The position numbers and the translations under genes are program-made. From Hemileia vastatrix (lineage: Eukaryota; Basidiomycota; Pucciniomycetes; Pucciniales; Zaghouaniaceae), in assembly GCA_030280995.1 (NCBI GenBank), contig JASXTE010000002.1, positions 15,390,683 through 15,454,682 of the forward strand: DNA of 64,000 bases, in the 5' to 3' direction. Every line of letters begins with the position of its first letter. The first letter of the stretch is position 1. The notes beneath the pieces were generated by a model, which made no database searches, was not told the origin of the DNA, and was given only the letters and a program-made list of their open reading frames with translations. This document shows, in pieces, positions 54,660-64,000 of the stretch.

Positions 54660-55353
54660 TTAGAAAAGATAATTTCTTTGAAATTGTTCAACATCATTAT
54701 CAAAGCTTTGCATTAAAATTCTTCTTTTCATGAGGTCTTCATTGTTATTAGCTGGAGTTTCTTGAAAATAGGCCAGCATTTTTCGTTTCAACTCATTAGT
54801 AAAGTCAAGAAAAAGATAGCGATGAAAATTTGGGTAATGATTGATATAGTCCGTCTTCACTCTACCAACATCATCAGTGTTGGTTATTTCGACAGCTAGA
54901 AGTTCAAATATGTTATTAAGTCATAGGTTTAGTCAATTTTGATTAAAAGTTTTTTTTTAGTAAGATAAATAGGGTCTTACATTTAGAGCCAGGAAACATA
55001 GTCTCAGCAAAGTTAGTTGGGGGTACTGGCGTTATAGGATTAGGATCTTGTGAAGGCAAAATTAGGCCGGGATCTGTTGATGAAGATTGAACTTTTGAAG
55101 CTGTTTTTGATCTTATTCGTTTTAAGAAGACAGGAATTTTGGATCGCTTTTTAGAAGTTGAGGGATCAGGGAGAGCTGCTGGTCCTAAATATACGTTTGT
55201 TTTAGAAGGAACTATTGGCCGGTTGCATTTGACTTTTTTCACACGGCATAAGTCGCAAGCTGTTCTGCCAGGAAGATTAGGGTTGGACATTAAACAAGGT
55301 ACCTGGTATCGAGCGCAGAGTTCACATGGAGCGACAAGTTCTTTGGAAGACAT
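54660..55353 (-). CDS. Antisense gene 2 of E2, Zn2Cys6-like protein, two exons
   Basis: Exon 1 (55353-54981) and exon 2 (54895-54660) flank an 85-nt intron (donor GTAAGA, acceptor TAG). Spliced length is 609 nt, giving 202 residues. Near residues 10-36 lies C-X2-C-X6-C-X12-C-X2-C-X6-C (PCELC, ACDLCRVKKVKC), the full GAL4-type cysteine set with a long loop. A basic stretch and a Ser/Pro-rich region follow, then a C-terminal domain (HRYLFLDFTNELKRKMLAYFQ) encoded by exon 2. Exon 2 is 236 nt, the same as in E0. It is opposite to pol and starts about 120 bp from the 3' LTR. It has no stops and looks functional. Confidence 0.8.
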
Positions 55354-55466
55354 ATTGATGAAGATGAATTTTATAGTTGATTAAAGAAGATGGTGGTTGA
55401 AGGTTAAAGATGAATATTGTGTTCAACCACTTCTGCAAAGTTTTAAGAATGGGGACATTCTCGATT

Positions 55467-55476
55467 GGAGGGAGGA
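55467..55476 (+). other. Polypurine tract of E2
   Basis: GGAGGGAGGA directly before the 3' LTR. Confidence 0.9.
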
Positions 55477-56567
55477 TGTGGTGGCCTAAAGTTTAGTACG
55501 GCACCTAAATATGTAAATGGAGTTATCACGGCATGCAAGATTGGTGTTATTATTTTTTTATATAAAAAAGGGTTTTATTTAATTTATTGGAGTTTAAAAT
55601 ATGAAGAAATTGGTCACGAGAGAATGCCTACACTAATACAATTTATTTTACGGAGAAAACTTATTTTTACGGTCTGAAAATTTATAAGTATCAAGTCGAG
55701 TCACTCAAGAACCTTGAGAAATTTTCCCAGAATTTTTACTATTTTTCTTATATTTTTAAATGAATTTTAAAGTTTTATAGAAATATTTACGTTTTCAAAA
55801 ATTACTTAACTTTGATAAATTTTCACGGGGTAATTAGAGCTGCGCAGACTACGAAAATTAGTATGGTATGTAAAGGGGAAGTAGTTCTAATATGTGTAAT
55901 TTTTCTAGATTTTTTATCATAGTTTTAAGGTTCTAATTGAGTCCAGAAGTCCGGACGGACTCCGTACGGGCTCCGGATTGACTCTGGAAGAGCTCTGGAG
56001 GGGAAAACTTAGGCACGTGACTAGGAATACTTAAGCGCTTCTCAAACTCGAAATTGAGAAGGGGGGACACATCATACAGCTTAATATTTAACCACCACAG
56101 TCTCATTTTTTATTACTCAACAAATTAAATAAATTGTAATACCCTTATAACTTTATATTTTATATATAACATTTTAGAAATACTACTCAACAATTTAAAT
56201 AACACTTCATACAGGGTATCTTTAGAAAGGTCTTTGTCGCTGGGACTTGATTATTGCTGTCTCATAAAAATTCAAATCATTATAAAAACATAAAAGTCAA
56301 TCTTTTCAGATCTTTCACTGGTACACCTTAATTGTTGTTATCAGTATTTCTTTTATCAACAGCCACTTTCTTTAAATCTAAATAAGCATTAATTATTTTA
56401 GAGTTTCATTATTTTTATCAATCAGATCTAAGTAGATTGGTTAGCTTAGTGATTTAGAACACCTACTTTGTTATTTTTATTGGAAGGACGGGGTTTTCAG
56501 CTAAATCCACACATCTCCTCCGGATTCTGCTTACAGCAAGGTGACTGTAAGAGTTTACCTTACCATA
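55477..56567 (+). repeat. E2 3' LTR (LTR-A)
   Basis: This 1091-bp LTR is close to 44197-45309, shorter by about 22 bp in the CCGTACGGACT repeat region. It ends TTACCATA and is followed by CCGT. Confidence 0.95.
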
Positions 56568-56760
56568 CCGTGACCTTAAACTGGAAAATTACTCATCCTT
56601 TGTCCTCTATGACATTAAACTGGCAATTCAATCGTTATTTGGACAATTTGAAAGAGATTTACAAGATGGGTCCCCCATGACCTTAAACTGGAATATTCTA
56701 TGTAACTCTATGCACCCACTTTAATTTATCACTGTCCACCAAGACATCTAAACTGGTAAT
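56568..56760 (+). repeat. E0 hairpin array, right part
   Basis: The array split by E2 continues here with units near 56568 (half unit), 56605, 56670 and 56735. The left stub is at 44180-44196, where only part of one unit remains before E2. Confidence 0.75.
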
Positions 56761-57400
56761 GCAAAATCTTTCTATGAAGGCTATTCAATTAACAATCAAC
56801 AAATTATTTAATTTATCACTAGTACTCAAATTTTGAAAAAGGGTGTATATTTGATTTGGAAAATGTAGTGGTTAATATTGTGGAGGTGATGGATGATAAA
56901 TTATGGATGAAGAATGATAATTATGGTGCTAAACATGGTGAAAATATGGTGATTATTATTATTTAAAAGATGAGTTATTGAAAGGTGGTCTATTTGAATG
57001 TTGTAATGATGAAATTTTTGAAAGAGGATATGGTAGTTGGAAAAGTAGTGTGCCTTGAACAGGCTAAATGGTATGAAGCTTGGAGGACCTTATGGCAAGA
57101 ATTGGATCAAGTATTTGGCTCAATCAAAGAGAATGGAATCAGGAGTGTTTGGCTCATTTGATGAGAATGTAATCAAGTATTCAGCTCAGTAGGTGTGGAG
57201 CCTACTCTCTTAACGCATATGAGTAGAGACTGGTATAGGGGAGTCTGAAGGGATTCAAACCTTGCTCTCAGTAGTTGGAAGCGTCATGAGGCAAATAGAT
57301 TTTATTTCAAAATGAAAATTTATGAAGAAAGCGATTTAAAAAAATTTAATATGAAGAAAAGATAAGGATTAATGTTTACTAAAGCACTACAAATATAAGA
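56761..57400. other. E0 spacer before antisense gene 2
   Basis: No supported gene. ATTCGGCTCA- or TTTGGCTCA-type repeats (about 57110-57190) and a tRNA-antisense-like segment (57237-57264) match the E1 and E2 spacers. Confidence 0.55.
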
Positions 57401-58060
57401 TTAAAGCAAATAATTTCGCAGAAATTTTTCTACATCATCATCAAAACTCTGCATCAACAATCTTCTCTTCATTAAATCTTCATGATTATTGGTGGGAGTG
57501 TCTTGGAAGTAGGATAAAATATTTCTCTTTATATTGTCAGTAAAGTCAAGAAAAAGATATCTATGAAATTTATGATTATGATTTGTATAGTCCATTTGGA
57601 CTTGACCTACATCATCAGAGTTGGTGATGGTAATAGCTAAAAGATGGAAAAGGCATTGTTGGGATTAGCATGGAATAGATAAATAATTATTAAAAGGCTT
57701 ACTTTGAGAACCAGGAAATAAATTCTGGGCAAATGAAAAAGAAGAAACTGGAAGTATGGGTGAAGGATCTTGAGAAGGAGGGATTAGAGATGCAGTTGGA
57801 GATGGTGGTTTAGTTTTAGTCTTGATCCTTTTCCAGAATACAGGTACCTTTTCTAAGATTTTCTTAGATAAGTTAGAAACTGGAGCAGTAGATGGGCCAT
57901 CGATAGGATTAAAAGATGGTTTAGAAGTTTTCCGGACACATTTAACCTTTTTGGAGCAACAGAGATCACAAGCTGTTCTTCCACGAGGATTTAGAAAGGA
58001 CATCAAGCAAGGGACTTCATATTTCTTGCAGAGGTCATATGGTATGGCAAGATCTTTCAT
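57401..58060 (-). pseudogene. Antisense gene 2 of E0 (Zn2Cys6-like), nearly intact
   Basis: Exon 1 (58060-57703) and exon 2 (57636-57401) flank a 66-nt intron (donor GTAAGC, TGCTAATC branch-like sequence, acceptor TAG). The spliced frame encodes 197 residues without a stop, surprising in so decayed an element. The first cluster Cys is Tyr (PYDLC), but the others stand (VPC, ACDLCCSKKVKC). The ancestral start appears to be ATA at the position matching the E2 Met, so a Met two codons on would be used. The C-terminal domain (HRYLFLDFTDNIKRNILSYFQ) is highly conserved. It is marked as a pseudogene because of the lost Cys and start, but it could be expressed. Confidence 0.6.
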
Positions 58061-58212
58061 ACTTATGATTGTACTTATAAAAGTAGAAATAAGTTTATGT
58101 AGTTGGAGTGGGATGTTGAAGAAATGATGAAGAAATGAATATGGAGAAGATAAAAGTAGGATTATATATCCATTGAACATGCAAAATTCAAAGAATGAGG
58201 ACATGCTTCATT

Positions 58213-58222
58213 GGAGGGAGGA
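58213..58222 (+). other. Polypurine tract of E0
   Basis: GGAGGGAGGA directly before the E0 3' LTR at 58223. Confidence 0.9.
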
Positions 58223-59269
58223 TGTGGCATTCCAAATCTTAGTAGGGCTCTAAAAGTCTATTTAGAATATTTATTGGGAATAGGACGGTTATCGGAGAAG
58301 CTGGATTAGTTTAAAATATTTTATTATTAAATGAAAAATGAAGTTGAAAAATTCAAGATATGAATGTTTCGTCAGATATATTAATTTCACATGTCATATG
58401 ATTTTTATGGCCACAAAATTAAATTTAATGAAATTCAAGAAGCTCAAGAACCTTTTGGAATTTTCCTTGAATTTTTGTTATTTTTCTTATATTTTTAATT
58501 GATTTTTAAAGATTTATTTAATTATTTAAGTTTTCCAAAAATTACTTAACTTTGATAATTTTTACAGGGTGAATAGAGCTGCTCAAACTACGAGAATAAG
58601 TTATAAATGTTAAGGAGAAGTAGCTCTATCATATGTAATTTTTCTAGATTTTTTATTGTAGATTTAAGGTTCTAATTGATTCCGGAGGTCCAGATGAGCT
58701 CTGGCTGCGCTCCAGAGGGAAAAAGGGTATGTGACTGATTATTATGCATATAAGGCTTTAGACTCAAAATTATTCAAGAGAGAGAACAGCAAAATAGATA
58801 TTAAAACAACCATTATTCATATTTTTCTTTTTTCAACAAAATAATTAATTATTTATAATACCCTTATAAAATAACAATTTTACATAACACTTTAAATATT
58901 TTACTCAACAACTCTTAAACATTAACATATAGGGTATCATTAGAAAGGTCTCAACTCCAGGGACTCATTTATAGTATCTGTTTTCAAAAATTATTAAAAT
59001 CTTAAAACATTAAAACTTCATTCTTTAAAATATTGTTTCTGGTGTAACTTTATTGTTGCATTTCAGTTGTTTTTTGCACAGAAGAACCGCTCAATCATCC
59101 TAAAAAGTGTTAATTAGACAGGGTTTCATTCTTTATTATTATCAAGTAGAATGTTAAGCTTATTGATCTATAAAACTCAAAAATTCATTTAGAGGGACAG
59201 GGTTTTCTCTGATTATCCAACTACTTCGGATTCTGCTTACAGCAAGGCGACTGTAAGAGTATACCTACA
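58223..59269 (+). repeat. E0 3' LTR (LTR-B)
   Basis: This uninterrupted LTR of 1047 bp runs from TGTGGCATTCC to CCTACA and matches the two pieces 7380-7922 and 21468-22008. CTTACAG/CTGTAAG hairpin lies near 59237-59258. CCGG follows, the right duplication of E0. Confidence 0.9.
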
Positions 59270-59701
59270 CCGGAGGTGATATCATTGTTCTCACTCAGTT
59301 TTCACTGTTTTTTGGCCACAATTAGCTGTGTTTGTTGCAAGGTTAGTTCTTCCTTTAACTCAACTTTGGAAACTGGTTTCTCTGGTGTAGCTTTGCAACC
59401 TGCATCAAGTATTACTGTTATTTTCTGTGAAACAAGTGCACAGTGTTTTGTTTTTCTGGTGTGGATCTTTCTGCATTTCTAGTTTCTGGCTCTTTGGTTC
59501 TCTGTGGTCTGCTATTATCTACTGTCTTGACTTGTTAAGCAGTCAAGAAGTGTGTTGGAAGGGGTATAGTAAAAGTCTCTAATTTTCTGTAGTAAAAAAA
59601 TCTCACCTTGTATTTTCTCAAAGGGACAGGGTTTTTTCTCTTCATGTCAACTCCAACTCCCTTGGTCAAGGCCTATAGCTAGTACTATAGGATTGTCTAC
59701 A
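59270..59701 (+). repeat. E00 3' LTR (LTR-C), right part
   Basis: This resumes 6709-7379 after the E0 insertion and ends GTCTACA at 59701. CCTATAG (59672-59678) pairs with CTATAGG (59685-59691), the counterpart of the CTTACAG/CTGTAAG hairpin of the other LTRs. Confidence 0.85.
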
Positions 59702-59799
59702 CTTCAATTAGGGATCAGGAATTTTTTTTCCCAGGATCAGATATTATTAATTGCGGAAGATTCTTATCCACTAGCCCCAGCGCTAGTGGATAAAGAATC
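59702..59799. other. Unassigned stub with a foldback
   Basis: About 100 bp lie between E00 and the inverted E3 copy. ATTCTTATCCACTAGC (59760-59775) faces its reverse complement with one extra base at 59782-59798. CACTAGCCCCA also occurs in the Harbinger element (11588). GAATC at 59795-59799 may be one half of the E3-copy target duplication, whose partner lies outside the window. Confidence 0.45.
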
Positions 59800-60610
59800 T
59801 GTCAAGGGGTCTTTTGGTCTAGAAGATTTATTCAAGGTTTACACGAGGGGTTTAAGTGGATTATTGGACTTTCAAAGGCAAGGTACGTATTTCTTAATCT
59901 ATTTGATTGTTTTACTCAAATTAATCAGAGGTAAATTTTAATATTATTATAATTTATATCTTTTAGAATCACAGTGATGTAAATACTAATGGTTATAAAT
60001 AATAGTATTAAAATTGTTTAACTAATGTGTTGTAAAAATTTGTAAGGTAAATAAGGAATGAATCAAAAGGACAAAAAGGAAGGGCTTTTTTATAGGCAAT
60101 ATGTGAGAAAATAGAACATGAAATTTACATCTCCTAGTACAAGAGCGTGAGAGGAAAAAACTTAAATAAAGAGAGTATGTGAAATAATAAGAGTAAGACT
60201 AAGTAGTGCATAAATAAAAGTATTTATTTTATTTGAAATAAAACTCTGAACCCTTTGGTCCATCACATTTAAGTGAAAGAACATTTGATTTGAAATATTG
60301 AATCAATAAAATCTAAATATAGGAATTTGAAAAGTATTTTTCTTTTTATAATTTTATATATTTTTTTAATACTAATTTTTATTCCCATCTCATCTGTATT
60401 ATTGAGCACAGTTTTTGGGAGTAAAAATATATATGGGACAAGTACTTATTTTTATTTATTATCTACATTTCTTAGTGTACTTAGCTAGTTAATTGTAAGT
60501 AATAAATAAGTAGTTAATAATTAATTATTTATAAGGATCTAAAAGGTGTGGCTTCACCTCAGTAATATAATCAATTATTTTACTGGGTAAGTCTAGTAGC
60601 CTTGCTGACA
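59800..60610 (-). repeat. LTR of inverted partial E3 copy
   Basis: On the minus strand this reads TGTCAGCAAGGCTACTAG to CCCCTTGACA and is homologous to the E3 LTRs. A TATA-like TATAAAAAAG lies near 60090-60100 on the minus strand. It is the 3' LTR of the copy whose internal part runs to the right edge. Confidence 0.85.
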
Positions 60611-63600
60611 CTCCCTCACTCTAAAAAACAATAAAAAAATGCTATGATTTTTTCTTTTTATACTTTTTTAGTAGAATAGGGAGGTTAGATATATCCTTCC
60701 CAGGTATCAAAGAATCATATTCAGAAGATTTATTCTTGAATCTCAATAAGTATTCTGTAACTTTTTGAGCAGTGACTATTCTGTCATTCTAAATTTTTTC
60801 AATTTCTGCTGTTTCAGTGATTTCATTAGGGGTTTTCTTTGGTTTTCCCCTCCTTTTTGGAAATAAATCACTATTGGATGTGTAAGGTTTCAAAAGAGAT
60901 ATTGGAAAAACAGGATGTTTTCTGTCATATGGAGAATACAAAATAACTTCAACTGCATTATCTCCAATCATTCTTCTGACAACAAATGGACCAACAAATG
61001 GGTCTTTCATTTTGTTATTACCTTGTAAATTGAAGTGGACTGTAGAAATCAACACTTCATCACCCTTTTTAAAAGTGTATTCTTTATGGGATTTGTCCCA
61101 TCTCTTCTTCTCATATTCAAATGATTTTACAATACATTTTTGAGAATTATTTCTGCAAAGTTGTTGCATTTGAAGAAAAGATTTTACACCAGGATTTATA
61201 TCCCATTTAGGTATTTTGTTATTGGGAATTTAAGCAGGAGTATTTGGAACATATCCAAGCCAGAGCTCAAAAGGCTTTCTTTGAGTAAAAGAATGAACAG
61301 TGCTATTATAAGCAAATTACAACCCAGTAAGTAAAGTAACCCAATCAAGAGTGAATCTGTCATTATCTTTATACTCAAGGCCAAAGGCACAATACCTTCT
61401 AATCATGTCCTATAAAGTCTGAATCATTCTTTCAGCTAAGCCATCAGTCTTTGGATGATGGGAAGTAGAAAGTTTCAGATGACAACCACAAAAATCAATC
61501 AGAGACATCCAAAATTCAGAAGTAAATTTAGGGTCTCTGTCAGAGATTATGGCTTTAGGAAAACCAGCAGTATTAAACATATGAGACCACAATAAGAAAG
61601 CTAATTCTTTAGTGGAAACATCCTTGTGAATGGGGATAAACTTACATATTTTTGTGAATCTGTTAACAATAACCCAACAAGAGCTATAACTTTCTTTACC
61701 AGCAATAGGTAATCCTGTTACAAAATCCATGTTTATTATTTGCCATGGTGCATCAGGAGGTTCAATATGTTGCATTAATCCAACTCTCTTACCAGTTAAT
61801 CTTTTTGATTTTTGGCATGAATCACAAGATTCAACATATAATTTGGTGTCCTCAGACATATTAACCCACCAAGCAGGGTTTTTAATTCTGATCATTGTTT
61901 TTTCAAGATCAAAATGTCCAGCTAATATGTCATCATGACAAATTTTCGAGATCATTTCTTTCATAGAAGGAGGAATAACAATGACATTACTCAACTTTCT
62001 TCTATAATATAGATATTCTTCATCAATTAAAAATTTACCTTTTTCCAAAGCTTTTTGGTACTTTGGTGGAAGGGTTTTAATTAATGCTTGTATTGTAGCA
62101 TTCTTTGGATCATTTAATATGGTGCATAACATTTTTAAGTCAGTGTCCTTATCATATGATTCCAGAATAGGCTGCAATAGCTCTTCCTCCATATCAACCA
62201 CATATATTCCATGAATATGAATAATTTCATCCTCAGGATCATAAGCAGGATTAGAGTAATCATTTTGTAAAGGTAACCTAGATAACATATCCACATTTGA
62301 GTGAACAATACCAGCCCTATAAATAATTATCATTCTCCCTCTGTACTCTTGAACAGCTAACTACCATCTGAACATATGTCTGTTAGGTTTTTTCAAGTTT
62401 AAAAGGGATTTAACTGCACTGAAGTCAGTGACAAGTTCAAATTTCTGGTCATCTAGGTAATAATGTAGCTTTTCTAGAGCCCACACTACAGCTAAACATT
62501 CCAACTGAGTAGCACCATATTTCAATTAACTATTTCTCAAGGTTCTTGAAATATAACAAATTACTACTTCTTATACTTTATCATTCATCACTTCTTTTTG
62601 ATGGAGGGCAGCACCCAGACCAAAAAACTGGCATCAGTATATAAAACAAATGGCTGATTAAAGTTAGGTAAAGCAAGAATAGGTGCTGACATCAAACTGT
62701 GTTTCATAGTGTCAAAAGCTCTTTGTCTTTCAGTATTCCAGACAAAAGCAACATCCTTTCTAGTTAATTGGGTAAGGGGTAAAGCTATAACTTTTTAATT
62801 TTTAATATACTGTCTATAGTATCCACACATTCCCAAAAAACTCTGTAGCTCTCTAACTGTATTAGGAGCCTTTACCTGTTGTATGGCTGCCACTTTGTTT
62901 TGGTCAACACATATCTGTAAGCCTGAAACAACATGACCAAGAACTTTTAAAGAATGGAAACCAAATTTACACTTCTTCAAAGCAAGTGTCATATTTATTT
63001 CATCCATTTTTTGGAACACTTTACACAGGTGGTTGAGACAGTCCTCAAATGTTTTTTAGAATATAATGATATCATCAATATAAACCATCAGCCAACCTTC
63101 AATTATCTCCTGATGGAATGTGTTATCCATGACTTTTAGATAAACTGAAGGGGCATTTTTAGGGCCAAATGGCATCCTAACATACTTATAAATACCCATA
63201 TGAGTAGCAATCATCAGAAAATTCTGAGAATTTTTCTCAACAGGTACCTGGTGATATCCTTTATTACCATCCAGACAGCTGATATATTTAGCACCCTGTA
63301 AGGTAGCATGTATAGAGCTAATCCTAGGCAAAGGATAGATATCATCAACAGTATAAGTATTTAGTGCTCTATAATCACCATATAACCTGGCTTTATATTT
63401 CTCATAAGAAATTAGGACAGGTGAGATAACACAATATTTAGGTGTTTCAACTACCTTTTCAATAATATTCATTTTTAAAAGGGTAGAGATATTGTCTTCA
63501 ATATCTTTTCTCTTTGTGGGAGAAGCAGGATAAGGCTTCTTCTTTAAACTAGGTGGTATATCAGTTAATGGACAAGACAATGAAAGTTTCATTTCCTCTT

Positions 63601-64000
63601 TAACTAATCCCAGTTCATGTGACCCATGAGCAAAGGCCATACGAAAAGACTTTATCAAGTTAATTATGGAATCTTTATCCTCACCAGAAAGTTGTTCTCC
63701 AAAAGAGGCATTGTCAATTTCATACATAAGGTCATGCATTTCTTTTGTAGATCTTCCTTTATATTGAACTACAGAATTACATGTGTTCAATTCTGGTTTT
63801 AATAATTTTTTGGAGGAAGAAATCTTAAATTTCCTCTTCCCATTCATCCCCATTGTGAAAAATTGGTTTGAGGGATCAAATTTTATGCCATACTTGGTTA
63901 AAATATCATTCCCTACAATAAACCAATTGCTTAAGTTATCATTTTTCATGACAACAAAATTACAAATGGCTCTTAAAAAACCATGGTTATATTTAAAAAA
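60611..64000 (-). pseudogene. Inverted E3 copy, pol (RT to chromodomain)
   Basis: Reading leftward: protease end and RT (63949-63056, stop right after YIDDIIIF), RT thumb (63019-62795), RNase H remnants, integrase (62333-61410 with HHCC, NMDFVTG, SDRDPKFTS and LAERMIQT), then the C-terminal region and a broken chromodomain (61390-60660). Several stops interrupt it, for example after MIQTL and after AEIEKI. It keeps the two bases whose loss shifted the E3 frame near 17003 and 18897. The gag part lies beyond 64000. Confidence 0.9.

Noticed and set aside
1..64000. A host gene or a cellular operon somewhere in the window
   Set aside because: Every long frame belongs to a transposon or to genes carried within one; the remaining gaps are LTRs, repeats or AT-rich DNA.

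Overview
This is a fungal, probably basidiomycete and perhaps rust-like, AT-rich window with no recognisable host gene. It is almost entirely a nest of transposable elements. The fungal call rests on GAL4-like Zn2Cys6 proteins carried by the elements, short 64-85 nt introns and a degraded gene resembling fungal TET/JBP oxygenases. The genus is not determinable from the sequence alone.

Nesting, from oldest to youngest as read from interrupted reading frames, paired LTRs and target-site duplications (TSDs): (1) E00, the 3' part of an old Ty3/Gypsy element, at 1-7379, resuming at 59270-59701. (2) E0, a related ~13 kb element at 7380-59269 inserted in the 3' LTR of E00, with CCGG on both sides. 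(3) Three insertions inside E0: a solo LTR (7923-21467), E1 (24557-37460) and E2 (44197-56567). (4) E3, a different chromodomain Ty3 element (8691-21139), inside the solo LTR. (5) A PIF/Harbinger DNA transposon (11512-15244) inside the gag of E3. A second, inverted and partial E3 copy (59800-64000, minus strand) closes the window. A 250-bp inverted-repeat element sits in E00.

E00, E0, E1 and E2 form one family with an unusual layout: LTR, PBS, leader hairpins, gag-protease, a probable -1 frameshift, pol (RT, RNase H, integrase), a structured 3' region, antisense gene 1, a hairpin array, antisense gene 2, PPT, LTR. E1 keeps an open gag-protease frame but has four stops in pol. E2 has an intact 1337-residue pol but a frameshifted gag. 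E1 has lost antisense gene 2 and E2 has lost antisense gene 1.

The most interesting material is in this family. (a) Two antisense, intron-containing genes encode Zn2Cys6-like proteins. (b) A 24-nt unit of 5-bp stem, 6-nt loop and TAAACTGG tail occurs dozens of times in coding and non-coding parts, with compensatory stem changes. (c) Several larger 3'-region RNA structures also covary. (d) The LTRs hold CGG-N3-CCG sites of the kind Zn2Cys6 proteins bind. (e) All four 4-bp TSDs are explained by an NCGN target. Together these suggest a self-regulating retroelement. That function is inference; the sequence patterns are directly visible.
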